In this document: positions 1-12,500 of the stretch, in pieces | Position numbering within the stretch: position 1 is the stretch's first letter | Layout: each line of letters begins with the position of its first letter | Source: Diploscapter coronatus | Lineage: Eukaryota; Nematoda; Chromadorea; Rhabditida; Rhabditidae | DNA length: 64,000 bases | NCBI GenBank assembly: GCA_964036155.1 | Contig: OZ038422.1 | Coordinates: 37,161,201 to 37,225,200, forward strand | Direction of reading: 5' to 3' | Translations under genes and position numbers: made by a program | The notes under the pieces: generated by a model | The model's database searches: none | What the model was told of the DNA's origin: nothing | The model's input: the letters and a program-made list of their open reading frames with translations, nothing else

Positions 1-165
1 TCTGCCACCTCCACTCCACTCATCTCCTTCCTCACTCGTCCCCTCTCTGCACATCTCCCAGTCAACCTCTACAATTGACCCAATCTCAGAATTGAATAAA
101 GAAGTTGGAGAATTTCAATGTTTTCTGATGTAACTCTAAATGGCTTGAAGAATCACAAAATATAT
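1..165. repeat. Direct repeat, copy A (flanks F-box gene)
   Basis: This stretch is a diverged duplicate of 3523-3700 in the same orientation. Shared blocks include acaattgacccaatctc followed by gttgaataaagaagttggg-like sequence, then a GAATTT..AATGTTTT block. Each copy carries an AATAAA in the same place. The two copies bracket the F-box gene and a MITE-like element. No coding potential was found in it. Confidence 0.75.
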
Positions 166-408
166 AGGGAAACAGTGAGTCTCTAACAAATGACGATTGT
201 AATGCATCGTAATCGAAGGTGTGAAGGTGTTACTCACAGACCACTGGCCACATGCACGTCATCCTTCATTGATTGTCACCATGCATTCCCTCGATTATTA
301 AACCACATCCTAGACATTCGTCGTTTTGGTTCTGGGTTCAATTCTATTTCACTTTCTTTAGGATTTTTTATTCGAGAAATCTTATTTTCACCCATAATTT
401 CAGCCTCG

Positions 409-2576
409 ATGATTACTGGTTTACCTACGGAAATAGTTCTCGAAATTTTCGTTTATTTGGACTATGGAAGCATCGAGAATCTTTCGTGGACGCAGAGAAG
501 ATGCATGAGAATTGTGCAGAGGTACTACCCCGAAGCACTTGAACCAAGAAGTCATCTTCAACAAATTATAATCTCCCCGTCAACTACGCCAGGGGTAACG
601 CATTTGAAAGGGCAATTGAGTATTGACAATGTTTTGCTATATAGAAGTTAATGAATTTAACGAAACAAATATGTATTTTGGAGGAAAGTTACCACATCTT
701 TGTTCATTTTCGAAACATTGTAACTAATCATAACAGTCGCGTTTTGTATGGAGGATAATCACTGAATTTAGCTATTCGAAATCGTAGTTGATAATGTAGA
801 CAGTAATCGGAAGCTTTCGAAGGAAGAATATCTTGAGAAATATCCAGTCAATAAAATGAAGGCCTATATTGAGAGATTCAACTCCAGAAAGCCTAACGAA
901 GAGCGCCATAGAAAATTTCGACAACTTTACCGAAGTTACCACAAATTTTGTAAGTTCTTCAAATCGGGTATTTATCCTATTTTTCATTTTCTTAATCATC
1001 TACAGACAGCTTGGGATCAAACTCATTTACTTATTCATGATGATTGATTTAGGCGAAAAGAGACGAGAAATTGGAACAAATATTCGAGATTTGACCTTAG
1101 AATCATGCTTCAAGAAGGGCATTCCAAATGGCGATGATAAGTATGGTGACAAATGTTTGGTTGTCGAACTTCGCTCATTCCTGTCAACGATGTCGTTCGG
1201 TTATGTAACAATAGTAAGAACAAAATCGAATAGACCTAAACATTATTTTATCACATTCCAGGGCTGTTCGGGATTCCGGTCGGAGTTTCAAACAGCCTTG
1301 ACACGTTCTCATTTAACAAACTGCACTAATCAAAAGGCATACTTTGAAGCTTTAGTCTAGATTATTATAAATGCTTAGAAACTTCTGAAATATGAACATA
1401 TTTTTAGGATGGTTGTAACCGACAACAATTTTTGGCTGTCATTGACTGTCTAGATTCGGCTCGTTGCATCGCAAAGACTAAATTAATATTTTGCCCCACA
1501 CTCCACCTGGAAACGAGCGATATAGGATTCATCCAAAATTCGCCATTCTTGAAGACTGGTAACAAGATAAAGCATAAGATATAGGCGTTGTGATATTCAT
1601 CACTATGCCCTTCAGAGCTGAACGAAGATTTCCGGGTGAGAGTATCTTTCTCTGCTCCACGCGCGCTTTTCTTTTCCCTTTTCTCGCATTCCTAACTTCT
1701 AAGAAATACGGAAACGGGGAGTAAAGAAAGAAAAGCACACGTGGAACACAGAAAGAGATACTCTCTCATCTGAAAATCTCGTACACCTCTGATGTTCTAT
1801 TCACTTTATAAATTCGAAATACCAATTTAGATGTCAAGGCTTTTAAATTTGCAAACATTCCTTCAGTCAACGCTCTTCTAAATATGGAACAATTTCAAGA
1901 GACGGTACTCTAACATTCAATCTATCAATTCGTTCATTGCTAATTCTGAAATCTGGGAAGGTGCAAAGTGGTGCAGTTATTCTTAGTGGTTAGAAAAGCG
2001 AGAAATAGCACCTGAAAAGGAGAGACCGATCTAGAATCACTTTCGATCTCCCAGAATTCGGCATCAACAATACTTAAATTCGAAATTTTCAGATCTTCAT
2101 GATAACAAAGATCGATCAGGCTCAATTTGATAAAGTGCCACTCTCAACTGCAATGCAAGTGGTGATTGAGGCAAACGATTTATCGATTCAGGAGTTTGTT
2201 AATGTAATTATTAAGAAATTATTAAAGAACTACTTCTAAAAATGATCCATAATTAGTTCAATTTCTTGAGGAATTTCAAATGGAAGTCAATATGTAAATT
2301 ATAGAATTTTAAATAATTTAATCGATGATTAAAATTGCATTAAGAACAGGATGCAACGTCATCTCATAAATTCACTTATTACACTAAATAATAGCAATTT
2401 AGGCACTACTTAATTCTCCACCTATCAATAATCGAAGATTGAGAATTGAGAAAAATCGGAACATTTTTCCTTATCAAAACCTTTGGAATGAGATGCAAAT
2501 CTATGATATACTTCTTCAAGCTCAGTGTGGTAGTATTCCTGTTGTAGATCATCGTTCTCATGGAAGCGTTCGGTAA
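409..2576 (+). CDS. F-box protein (nematode FBXA-like)
   Basis: Eight exons join with perfect phase continuity: 409-594, 772-949, 1053-1213, 1262-1354, 1408-1558, 1831-1904, 2093-2203, 2403-2576, giving 375 aa. Residues about 4-40 form an F-box (LPTEIVLEIFVYLDYGSI, followed by a W and a basic stretch), the motif that binds SKP1 in SCF ubiquitin ligases. The rest is divergent, with leucine- and phenylalanine-spaced segments as in the C-terminal halves of nematode F-box A proteins; I cannot assign a known C-terminal domain with certainty. The start is the first Met of the F-box exon. The reading frame stays open upstream to 190, but that part does not look coding. The exon 4 donor (gtctag) is weak; without it the protein would stop at 1360. 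AATAAA lies about 45 bases after the stop. The substrate is unknown. F-box genes of this type expand and diverge quickly in nematodes. Confidence 0.72.
1623..1782. repeat. Palindromic MITE-like element in F-box intron 5
   Basis: About 160 bases inside an intron with imperfect terminal inverted arms of roughly 50 bases. The left arm contains gagagtatctttctctgct and the right arm contains the matching complement agaaagagatactctctc. There is no open reading frame. It would fold into one long hairpin. Confidence 0.7.
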
Positions 2577-2723
2577 TTTTTAGACACGTTTGTTTTGCTA
2601 TCCTTAAAGATAATGGGAACAAAAATAAAAATGGAGGGGGTAAAGAGTCTGTTGAGGAAAGGCACGTCGTCTGATTTAGAATCGAATTAGATTCATTGTA
2701 TTGAGACGAATCGGGCTATTCGG

Positions 2724-3017
2724 AAACCGCACGGCATTCAAGACCTCAGGACAAAACATGGTAAATAGCATAAAATCATATTTATTAACAGCCAACGCGC
2801 TAGATTCAGGCAAGCTAGAGCTGGAAGAGGGGAAAACAAGGAAAAACTGCTTTCTTTTTTGAAGGAGAAAGAGCAGACGGCAAATCGCGTTGCTTTCGAC
2901 TGTTAATAAGCGTGATTCGGTGAAATAGTGTATGGTTAGGAGAGGCCATTGGGTGATAGAGGCTTCATTTTCTCACACTATGTCGCATGTCTTGAGGCCT
3001 TGAATGCCGCTCGGTTT
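2724..3017. repeat. Palindromic MITE-like element, family 1
   Basis: About 294 bases with outer inverted arms (aaaccgcacggcattcaag on the left; cttgaatgccgctcggttt on the right) and a second inverted pair inside (ttattaacagcc..aacgcg against its complement near 2885-2910). It carries no ORF. The inner part resembles 33225-33316, so this is a dispersed family. Confidence 0.75.
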
Positions 3018-3522
3018 ACATGCTGTCATTTTTCGCGATATTAAAACATAAATAGCAAGTTTGTGAACTTTTAAAGACAGCTAAAAACGCAATTAGAGCA
3101 TGCTAGAATAGCAGTTTGATGAATTTAAGGAAGATTCAAGATCTATGTTCGCTCAAATTATTGTAGCTGTGAGTATTTTTGTCAAAGCAAGAGAAAGGAG
3201 AAATAGAATAAGGAAGAGAAAGAAAGATAATGTTTGGGATAAAATTGCCCCCTTTTGGGACAACTGTGCTCATAGCCAATTATTGTATGTATGTCTATTT
3301 CAGATACAGTCTACCTATGGTTGAATACTCGTCGACCACCAAAGCGGCATTTGAAGAGGCACAAAATGAGCAGTGCTTCCATTTCCGACAAATTAATTAT
3401 ATAAATTCGGACTTTTTGAATAGATACTTTCTGACATGAGTCTAAAAATCAAGCAGGTTACTGTAATCACGCTTCATCTTTTTTCAAGAAATTCATTACG
3501 CGATTAATGCCGAGTGCGCTTT
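3018..3522. other. Intergenic; one short unassigned ORF
   Basis: No gene could be supported. An open frame at 3230-3439 (69 aa) runs across a tttcag acceptor-like site near 3300. Its second half is hydrophilic and could be a stray exon of an F-box relative, but I found no partner exon in phase, so I leave it unassigned. Confidence 0.4.
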
Positions 3523-3700
3523 TGCCCAGTCACCTCTCCATTCCACTCATTTGTCCTCGGTATCACTTCCTCAAAGTCTCCTTTCCTCACATTTCCCAGT
3601 CTTCACAATTGACCCAATCTCCGAGTTGAATAAAGAAGTTGGGGAATTTGAATGTTTTTTGATGATGTAGCTCGAAATGAGCTTGAAGAAACAAATTCAA
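3523..3700. repeat. Direct repeat, copy B
   Basis: Second copy of the repeat at the left edge of the window. It lies just beyond the 3' end of the H2B gene. It is roughly 80% alike by eye, with small indels, for example a duplicated GATGAT and an extra GA next to GAAATGAGC. Confidence 0.75.
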
Positions 3701-3799
3701 GAAGTTCAACATCAAGTGATTACAAAATAATCGATTTATTGGTATTTCATAGTGAATGAGCAAAAGAATGGGACAGAACAGAAATAAGGCGAGATTGTT

Positions 3800-3815
3800 G
3801 GTCCTAACGAGGACC
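3800..3815 (-). terminator. Histone 3' stem-loop of H2B
   Basis: On the minus strand CCCCAA is followed by GGTCCT-CGTT-AGGACC and then AACA. This is a perfect 6-bp stem with a 4-base loop in the histone stem-loop context, bound by SLBP. It lies about 57 bases after the H2B stop. An AATAAA follows on the same strand near 3741-3736. Confidence 0.9.
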
Positions 3816-3871
3816 GTTGGGGTGAATTGGGAATGACGAGTTGCTGCCTGCAGCTGCCGAGGCGAGGACGG

Positions 3872-4549
3872 CTACTTGGGCGTCTTGTTGGCCATGTACT
3901 TGGTGATAGCCTTGGTTCCCTCGGACACGGCGTGTTTCGACAGCTCTCCGGGCAGAATGAGGCGGACGGCCGTCTGCAAAATGAAGAGTTAGAAACAGGA
4001 AGAATCCTTTGATCATTTTGATGGGCATTGAATTGTCAATTTTCTGATTTCCAACCTGAATTTCCCTGGACGACATGGTGGATCGCTTGCTGTAGTGAGC
4101 GAGACGAGAGGCCTCCGAAGCGATGCGCTCGAAGACGTCGTTCACGAAGGAGTTCATGATGGACATCGCCTTGCCGGATATGCCCGTGTCGGGGTGGACC
4201 TGCAACGAAACAAATGAATGACGAGGATTGTCAATGTTCTCGTCTCGAAGAATGTTTCACAAGCGAATTTGTTACATTCCGACTTGTATGATTCTGGACA
4301 ACTCTCCCATTCTACTTCAGATTCAGGAATGAACTCTCCCAAGTTTAAAAAATTCAAACCCCTCCAAGGCCTAAAATGTGTATTTCAAGTGCCGACCTGC
4401 TTGAGGACGCGGAAGATGTAGACCGAATAAGAGTCGAACTTCTTGTGCTTGTGCCTCTTCTTGTCGCCGGGCTTCGTCTGGCTGCTCGACTTCTTGATCG
4501 CCTTCTTCGGTGCAGAGTCGCCAGCGCCGGCCTTCTTCGGGGGAGCCAT
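3872..4549 (-). CDS. Histone H2B (intron-containing)
   Basis: Three exons, 4549-4397, 4199-4056 and 3973-3872, encode 132 aa. After a lysine/alanine-rich tail the histone fold is almost canonical: [12 protein letters not shown], then [19 protein letters not shown], then [18 protein letters not shown]. The C-terminus is slightly unusual, ending YMANKTPK rather than the YTSSK-type ending. It packages DNA in the nucleosome as an H2A-H2B dimer. Both introns are phase 0 and have standard GT-AG ends. Having introns is unusual for a stem-loop histone gene. It is divergent from the H2B-like relic at 4757. No H2A gene is visible in the window. Confidence 0.95.
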
Positions 4550-4756
4550 TGCAGAAACCGGTTGGAGCAGGAAAGCAAAAGGATTGCAGAGAAATGCAAA
4601 AGTGGGCGAATGAAGAAGGGCACGGTTTATGAAGAACGAAATGAGTGGGCGTGGCCCGAAGAGGGAATGTAAAAGACACTTGTTTCTTCCTTTCTTCGTC
4701 GCTTGCTCATTTTTTGCGAGTTTTCCGTTTTCTTCATTTTCTACTGTTGTTTTGTG
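4550..4756. promoter_or_regulatory. H2B divergent promoter
   Basis: Spacer of 207 bases between the H2B start (-) and the H2B-like relic (+). It contains gagtgggcgtggcc at 4643-4656, an exact 14-base match to the H3-H4 spacer at 6659-6672. This suggests a shared histone promoter element. Confidence 0.6.
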
Positions 4757-5094
4757 ATGGCCGTTTTCGAAAAAGCAGTCACTGCGACTGGAAACGGAGA
4801 CAAGCAAGTCGAAGAAGTCTGCTTCTGGAGACGCGAAAATTGAAGCCAAGAAGAAGAGAAAACAGGTGGCAGAAATTCGACTTTCCTTGACAAAAACTGA
4901 TAGATTTTTCTCACTTCTGGAGACAATCGGAGACGATTTTCTTGAATTGCAAATGCACCCGAACATTACAATTGCCGGCAAGGTAATGACGATCATAAAT
5001 TCCATGATGAAGGACGTGTACGAGCGCGTCGTGGCCGAGACAGCCAAACTGTCGAACTACGGCAAGAAATCCACTCACTCCGCGTGAAATTCAG
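4757..5094 (+). pseudogene. H2B-like relic, frameshifted and truncated
   Basis: The stretch 4960-5094 is H2B-like: MHPNITIAGKVMTIINSMM, then DVYERVVAETAKLSNYGKKS, matching the second H2B exon. The frame breaks at STHSA-stop; losing the shift would give the expected S-T-x-x-P-R-E-I-Q. A splice-donor-like CAG|gtg follows at the normal exon end, but no third exon ([11 protein letters not shown]) exists downstream. The N-terminal region holds a lysine-rich run (AKKKRKQ) in a different frame from the first ATG. The place where H2B has its first intron is uninterrupted, and its acceptor appears mutated (ttgcaaATG). I read it as a decayed duplicate of the neighbouring gene. Confidence 0.8.
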
Positions 5095-5600
5095 GTGTTT
5101 AAAAGAAATTCTATGAACTCAAGAAAATCTAAATTAGGATTGAAGGATTCGGATTTTGGAAATTGAAGGTCGAAATTGAATTTTTTATGTTTGAAGATTC
5201 GAAGTTTTCTCATTTCATCTTTAGAATTCGAATTTTTTTACTTGAAAAGTGCAAGATAAATTTCGCACGGACTGAATTTGAGATTTACAAAAGTTCGAGG
5301 ATTATGAAAATCCTCGAGAATACCCGAATCACAGCCGAAGATATTTGAATGTTGAGGAAATTTCAAGTCATCAATAAAATAATTTTGCACAAGTATGGAA
5401 CGGTATACGGGAATTATTGATGACCCCCGGCCTTTTTTGAAACCGACTCGCCAACATCTCTGATCAGGAAGAAATATTCAAACGAATGAAAAACAAGTTC
5501 ATTTCTCAAAATATTTATTGCATTTCTACGGAAATGAGAAGAAAACAATGCATGGCATGAATGGAACGAAGAAAATTCTGTACAAAAGTGTAGACGTGGT
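5095..5600. other. Intergenic, AT-rich
   Basis: Nothing coding was supported. A 61-codon ORF at 5163-5348 is compositionally biased (F/I/K/E) and has no recognisable features. TTTATT near 5514 supplies an AATAAA for the H3 gene on the minus strand. Confidence 0.5.
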
Positions 5601-5606
5601 AGTTTG

Positions 5607-5622
5607 GGTCCTTAAAAGGACC
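5607..5622 (-). terminator. Histone 3' stem-loop of H3
   Basis: On the minus strand CCCAAC is followed by GGTCCT-TTTA-AGGACC and then CAAAC: a perfect 6-bp stem and 4-base loop. It sits about 55 bases after the H3 stop. A downstream AATAAA lies near 5519-5514, so the gene has both kinds of 3' signal. Confidence 0.9.
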
Positions 5623-5676
5623 GTTGGGATGAATTGCCTCTTTGATTGACTGGTCTGTCACTCGCCCTCTGTCAAT

Positions 5677-6542
<866 letters not shown>

Positions 6543-6841
6543 CACGAAATGGAGACAGAAGAGCAGAAGAATGGAACGAAAGAAGTCGAAAGGAAATTCG
6601 AAAATTGACGAGCAGAACTCGGGAAATAAATCAATAAATCGACTTTTATACTGTTTTTGAGTGGGCGTGGCCAAACAATGAAGCAAAAGGAGAAAACTGC
6701 CGAAAGAAAGGGCCCCGCCCACTCGAAGATTGCGCAATTTCTCACCTCGTTTCCCGAGTGGCGCCAGTTTTGTGCATTTCTGTATCCAACTTCGTGTTCG
6801 TCTTCACTTTTCAATTCTCATCCCTCAACCTTTCAATCGAC
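6543..6841. promoter_or_regulatory. H3-H4 divergent promoter
   Basis: 299 bases between the two start codons. A TATAAAAG for H3 lies at 6650-6643 on the minus strand. The motif gagtgggcgtggcc occurs at 6659-6672, and a near copy (gagtgggcggggc) lies inverted at 6725-6713. The first is identical to the motif in the H2B spacer. Confidence 0.7.
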
Positions 6842-7561
<720 letters not shown>

Positions 7562-7567
7562 CCCAAC

Positions 7568-7583
7568 GGTCCTCTTCAGGGGC
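7568..7583 (+). terminator. Degenerate histone 3' stem-loop of H4
   Basis: CCCAAC is followed by GGTCCT-CTTC-AGGGGC and then ACAAA. The stem has one mismatch and one G-U pair, unlike the perfect stems of H2B and H3. AATAAA occurs downstream near 7650. The decay fits the damaged coding region. Confidence 0.75.
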
Positions 7584-7892
7584 ACAAATCCAATACTTAT
7601 CTGTTATAATCTTCTTTAATTCGTTCGTTTATTTGTTTTTGATAGGTGACAAATAAATTATTTCTTGAAATTTTTATTGATTGAATTGCTCAAAAAGAAG
7701 TTCGTTTCTTAGGAATATCGTTTCATTTTTCCTGTCTTTTATTGAAGTTAACAACTTGTAAATGACGGAGTGACTTTCAAGAACATCGCTCCAAAAATAA
7801 ATTATTTTTAAAAAATCACTCCATAATTTACAAACTGTCAAATTCAACTTGCAGAAAATTCATTGTGCTGATCGAAGGAATCGTGCAGCAGA

Positions 7893-8626
7893 ATGACGAC
7901 GAGGCCGAATAAATTCTTCTATTCGGCAAGGTACCAGGACAACGAGTACGAGTACAGACACGTCCACATCACCAAGGAGGTGGGGTTTGTAACGATAATA
8001 GAAAATTTTCACATGAATCTCGGATAATTGGGTTTTGTAATGAAGTATTGGTTTGAAAATGTTTGATATCCGATTCTTCTCTGATCAGGATTCATCTTTT
8101 TGTTTCGCAGTAACTTTGAACAGTCAGAATTTCAACGAATCTTCTAAATGTAATCGTGAACAGATGCATGACAAAATAAGTGAAGATTTCTACTTTGTAT
8201 TATCTTATCCATGCATGATAGAGAAAAACTAGTCGTTTTCTTGTCCTGAAATGTTCAGTTATTAAGGCGTCGAAACGCATCCCGAAGAACCGGCTCATGT
8301 CCGAAACCGAGTGGCGCAGCTTCGGAATTCAGCAGGTAAAACGAGGCTTTATGATACAGCATCTCAATGATTTTTGATAATGCAAGAAAAATTAACGACG
8401 TTTGTAGCAAGTTCTTCTTTTATACTTTTCTTCGTAGGCATTTAAAAATTCTCAAATTTTGCAGTCGCTTGGATGGGTGCACTACATGATCCACCGCCCC
8501 GAGCGTCACGTGCTTTTGTTCCGTCGTCCGCTGTCGCGAAGCAGCGCTCAGCCCAATCAGCCCCCTTTCCAGTTCACCTCTTCTGCTCCCAGCGCCAATG
8601 ACAGACAACAGGTGGACGTGAGCTAA
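7893..8626 (+). CDS. cks-1: CKS1, cyclin-dependent kinase regulatory subunit
   Basis: Exons 7893-7979, 8267-8335 and 8465-8626 encode 105 aa. The fold signature is complete: [19 protein letters not shown], then [24 protein letters not shown], and [12 protein letters not shown]. The first segment provides the phosphate-binding pocket. CKS proteins bind CDK1/2 and promote multisite phosphorylation and SCF-Skp2 recognition; in nematodes CKS-1 is needed for meiosis and mitosis. The glutamine/serine-rich tail (about 25 aa) is longer than in yeast or human CKS. The second exon uses an aag acceptor (attaag|GCG), which gives gap-free alignment (HITKE|ASK); the nearby ttcag site would not be in phase. 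The gene runs alongside the histones but has no visible link to them. Confidence 0.93.
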
Positions 8627-9515
8627 GCAATCCACCTTTCCTTCATTCAAATATCTCGATTTTTGTCTGCGCAACTATTACATGGACAACATACCAGTTT
8701 GGCTCTGATTTTGTAAATCCGATCAATTCTCCAGAGCTTAACGACTCTTTCATTCATTCCCTTCCTGTCTGTTTTATCTTATTTGAATCTAAATAATGAA
8801 TTATTTTTTGAAAAAAGATAGTCAAATTGAATGCTATTTCATTTCATCTGAAAAGATTTTTAATATTTTAGAATGGTATTTTTATTCTAAAGTGGGTCTA
8901 GAGTTCTTGTGATTTGAAAATAAATTTATTTTTAGAAAATTTTCTGTAAAACTTTGCACAAGTTAGACCAAATTTATTTCTTACGTTCACTGCATTTCTC
9001 ATAAAATTATTGAATAGCTTCTTTGAGAAAGCTAGTTCATAATCTTTTTTTTGCAAAGATTCAGATTTAAATGGATGATTCTCAATACCACCGACCAATT
9101 GTTCAAGAATAAGAAATCAGTTTTAAAAATTTATCTGTAATCCATAACAACATAGAAATTTGTGATCATTCGTAGGTATTATTATTATAAATATTTCGCT
9201 TTAACAGTGCTAAACAAGAATAAGTAAACTCGGTTGATGAAGAGAATTTAACGATTGGATTCATTACAGTATGAATTAGGCCATAAACGAGTGATAAATA
9301 ATGATTTTTAAGAATATCAGAAATGTTATGCGAAATTTAATCGTTGAGGGTAGAAAGGAGAACGTTTAGGGCGTGATTATACTTCAACAACAGATTTATA
9401 GATTTTGAGAATGCGTTGAGATGAGTAGAATGGCAGGGTGAGTGAGATTCGAAATGTGACGAATGAATGTCTTTTCCTGATTGCTTATCTGCTACTTGCA
9501 TAGCCAATTAGCCGT
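8627..9515. other. Convergent intergenic region
   Basis: AT-rich spacer between the 3' ends of CKS1 (+) and the LIN-24-like gene (-). It contains several AATAAA-like sites, for example near 8918. No gene, repeat or structured RNA was recognised. Confidence 0.5.
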
Positions 9516-12500
9516 TTAGTCGATCATAATTTCATCGCCCCTTGTCATTGGAGCTTCTTTCAAATCGATGCGCTGTTTCATTGCGAACTAAAATAGATTC
9601 ATTTTAGAGGGAAATGTCTAGAATTCCCTAACCTGGTAGTGACAAGATCCTTTTGAGATTAGGCGAACACAGCGGTTTTGATCGATAGAGACAGTTCCTT
9701 TGATCTGAAACAGTTCATTTATCATTTTGTTTATCCAAATTTGTTTTTCACCTATCTCTAGCATTTAGGACATTTGTAATTTTACAATTGCGCGACACCG
9801 AATTTACAATTCCCTCTTTTTCATGTCTTCAGGTAAGACGTTGCTATTTTACAACATATCGTAATGCTATTTGAATTGTTTAGGAATTACATAAGGCCAA
9901 TTTCACAAAACTAATATCTTTTCCTCACATAAATATCACAATTTGCATTTTAGATTTGGTAGGTGCGCAATTTTGCTTAGACATTTTCTAAGCTTCTAAA
10001 ATTTCTCGTTTTAATTCATAGATCTCTACTAAATAATGTCCTATTTATCCTTCAAAACTTCTCATTCTCTGCCACAATTACAGGATCTTTCTGGGACGAG
10101 ATGTACAAGAAAGATTTCGTCTATATCATTTTGAAAAACTCTTTTGGCTAACATTACTAGCCTTTTTACTCGACTTCTCTATATTTTCGACAAATATTTA
10201 TCACTTCAAGTATTCAACGATATTCGAAATTGCCAAATTTCTTACCTCTTTCTTGCAATAAGGGCTGTCGAGCAGATGCCTGAAGACTTCGACCACATTT
10301 ACCCGAAGAGGCATCACCAGCGCATTGTCTCTTCTCCTAAAATTCACCCTTTAACTCAATTCTTTGTATTCCAGTTTTTCATTTGTATCATTTTGCATAT
10401 CCCCTCTGGCAGACTTCATAATTATCTCTACCTCCCTCTCTTCATTCACTCTACGTCCCCTTCGTTCAATCGTTCAGCCTCATTTCCCTCACAAATTGGC
10501 GTGCATTTCGATGCATCTCCGCAGTCACAAACAGTCACTGCACAAATGCAACCAATTTACTTCATTTTAGAGGAAATTAAAGAAGAAAAATGGAATGAAT
10601 GAGAGGACTAAACTGCGCCGAGGCAAAGGCAAAGGATAAGAATGGCGTCAAGGTCATGAGCTATTGTTGGAGGAAAAAGTGAGGGAAGGGAAAGGAAGTG
10701 ATTGAATGAATGGCTAAAGACTCACACAAACATATGGAAAGGGGAAGGAGAAACAGTCAAAGAGTCGAGTGGACTGTGGCGGCACAAAGTGAATGAAGGC
10801 AATCTATGCATTACTCATTCGTCACTCGATTTACTCATAACTGTTTTGAAAGCATATTCAGCGCCGGAAAAAATTTAGAGAGATAAGAAGAATGAAAACT
10901 ACAAATGAAATTTGCATACATAATTTTCTCATTGAGATGCAAGTAGTGGTCAAATTTCATTCGAAATAGTCCATGAAAAATTGATGTTATCAGACTAGAG
11001 CATACTTGCGATTGTTCTAAACTTTTGATCGCCACTGTACGCATTTTTTTCTCGATATTCTGGACAATTGCTTCTAGATTTGTTTTATTTCCCTCACTTT
11101 GATTCAATTCTTCAGTTTATGGAACTTTTGGATATTAATTCCTGGAACAATTGTCAGAATGATATGGATAATTTTGAAATTTTTGAAATGACAACTTTCC
11201 AGCATTAATATCTAACTGTTTGGAAAGTCGACTAACCTCCTAATGCTGATAATAACCCATCCACTGATTCTCGACATAACCGTGTAATTGCCCTTGTAAT
11301 TCAATTCGTCAATCACTATCGATGCTTCTGTTACATAGTGCGGAGGAACCTGGAAATTGCTTTTAGATTTAATTCCATTTTGCTTGCCGACTTCTTTTAA
11401 ATTTCAGGATCATCTTCTGACGCAATAACTCATTTTCACGTTATACTCAGAGTCGCAAAAACGGAAGCATTGCTGTTGCGCAATAATGAGAAAACAATGA
11501 CTGAAATATCTTGATCGGTAGGATTAAAAGAAAGTTAAAATTCGCCTTTTTCCCTATTTGAACCTTGTAATGCGCGATTCGAAAGCTCTAACGTGGGAAT
11601 GAGTATGAGAGCTTAAAAGATCAATTAAATATCAATTGAAAAATACCAGTCGATTCTGTATTTTAGAAGAAAACATCAAATCATAATTTAGTTTCCTTTC
11701 TCGCTTTTAAAAGTTTCATGTGCTAACATAAATTTCATTTTTCGCAACTTCAAAGTTTCTAAACTGTTTCCACTTTGTCATAATTTAGAAAAGCACGCAC
11801 TTGATTTTTTAAAATCTTATTTATGAAAAATCGGGAAAGATTTAGCTGAGAAATTTATTTATTGAATTATTTCATTGGTCTTGATGTTTTTTTTCTAAAG
11901 TTTTAATTAGCTTACCGTAACATTTGAATCAACGCCCCATGACAACGTTTCTGTTTGACAGTTTTCATTCAAATTATTGAAGTGCATCTCATGTTTAAAG
12001 CCTGCCTTCAGTTCTCCGATTTCACCTGAAAATAGTATTTATCGTAATTATTTTTCCCATTTTTTCTGGCTAATATTGAATTTTTCATTAGTTTCCCTTT
12101 CAAATAGCCTCCCTTCTATTATGTGCAAAGAAACGCGCGAACAAAGACAAAAGCAGTTAAAATTCCTGAAGATGGAGAGATAGAAAGTGAAAGGAATGAT
12201 GCGATTGACCATGGAAATGATGGAGCTCTTTACTATTTATAATATGGATACTCGTTTTGTTTCAGAAATAAAGCAGAACAAATTTTTTAATGTTGGAATC
12301 AACCTCTTTTTAAAACAGCAAAGCAGTTTCATCTCATAACTAATTTTTCGAATGAATTTCCCTAAATTTGCACGCTATTTTTACTTATTTAATTTTCCCA
12401 TTTAGGAGAAGATAAAATGTTCATAGTGATAGAATGACTATCGATCTCTGTCCTCATTCCCGTGACTGTGTTTGAATTCTCACACATCCTTCCTCATGCT

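Noticed and set aside
10144..10602. 152-codon ORF within intron 5 of the LIN-24-like gene
   Set aside because: No recognisable domain, biased S/F/I composition, and no splice partners; likely chance in AT/CT-rich DNA.
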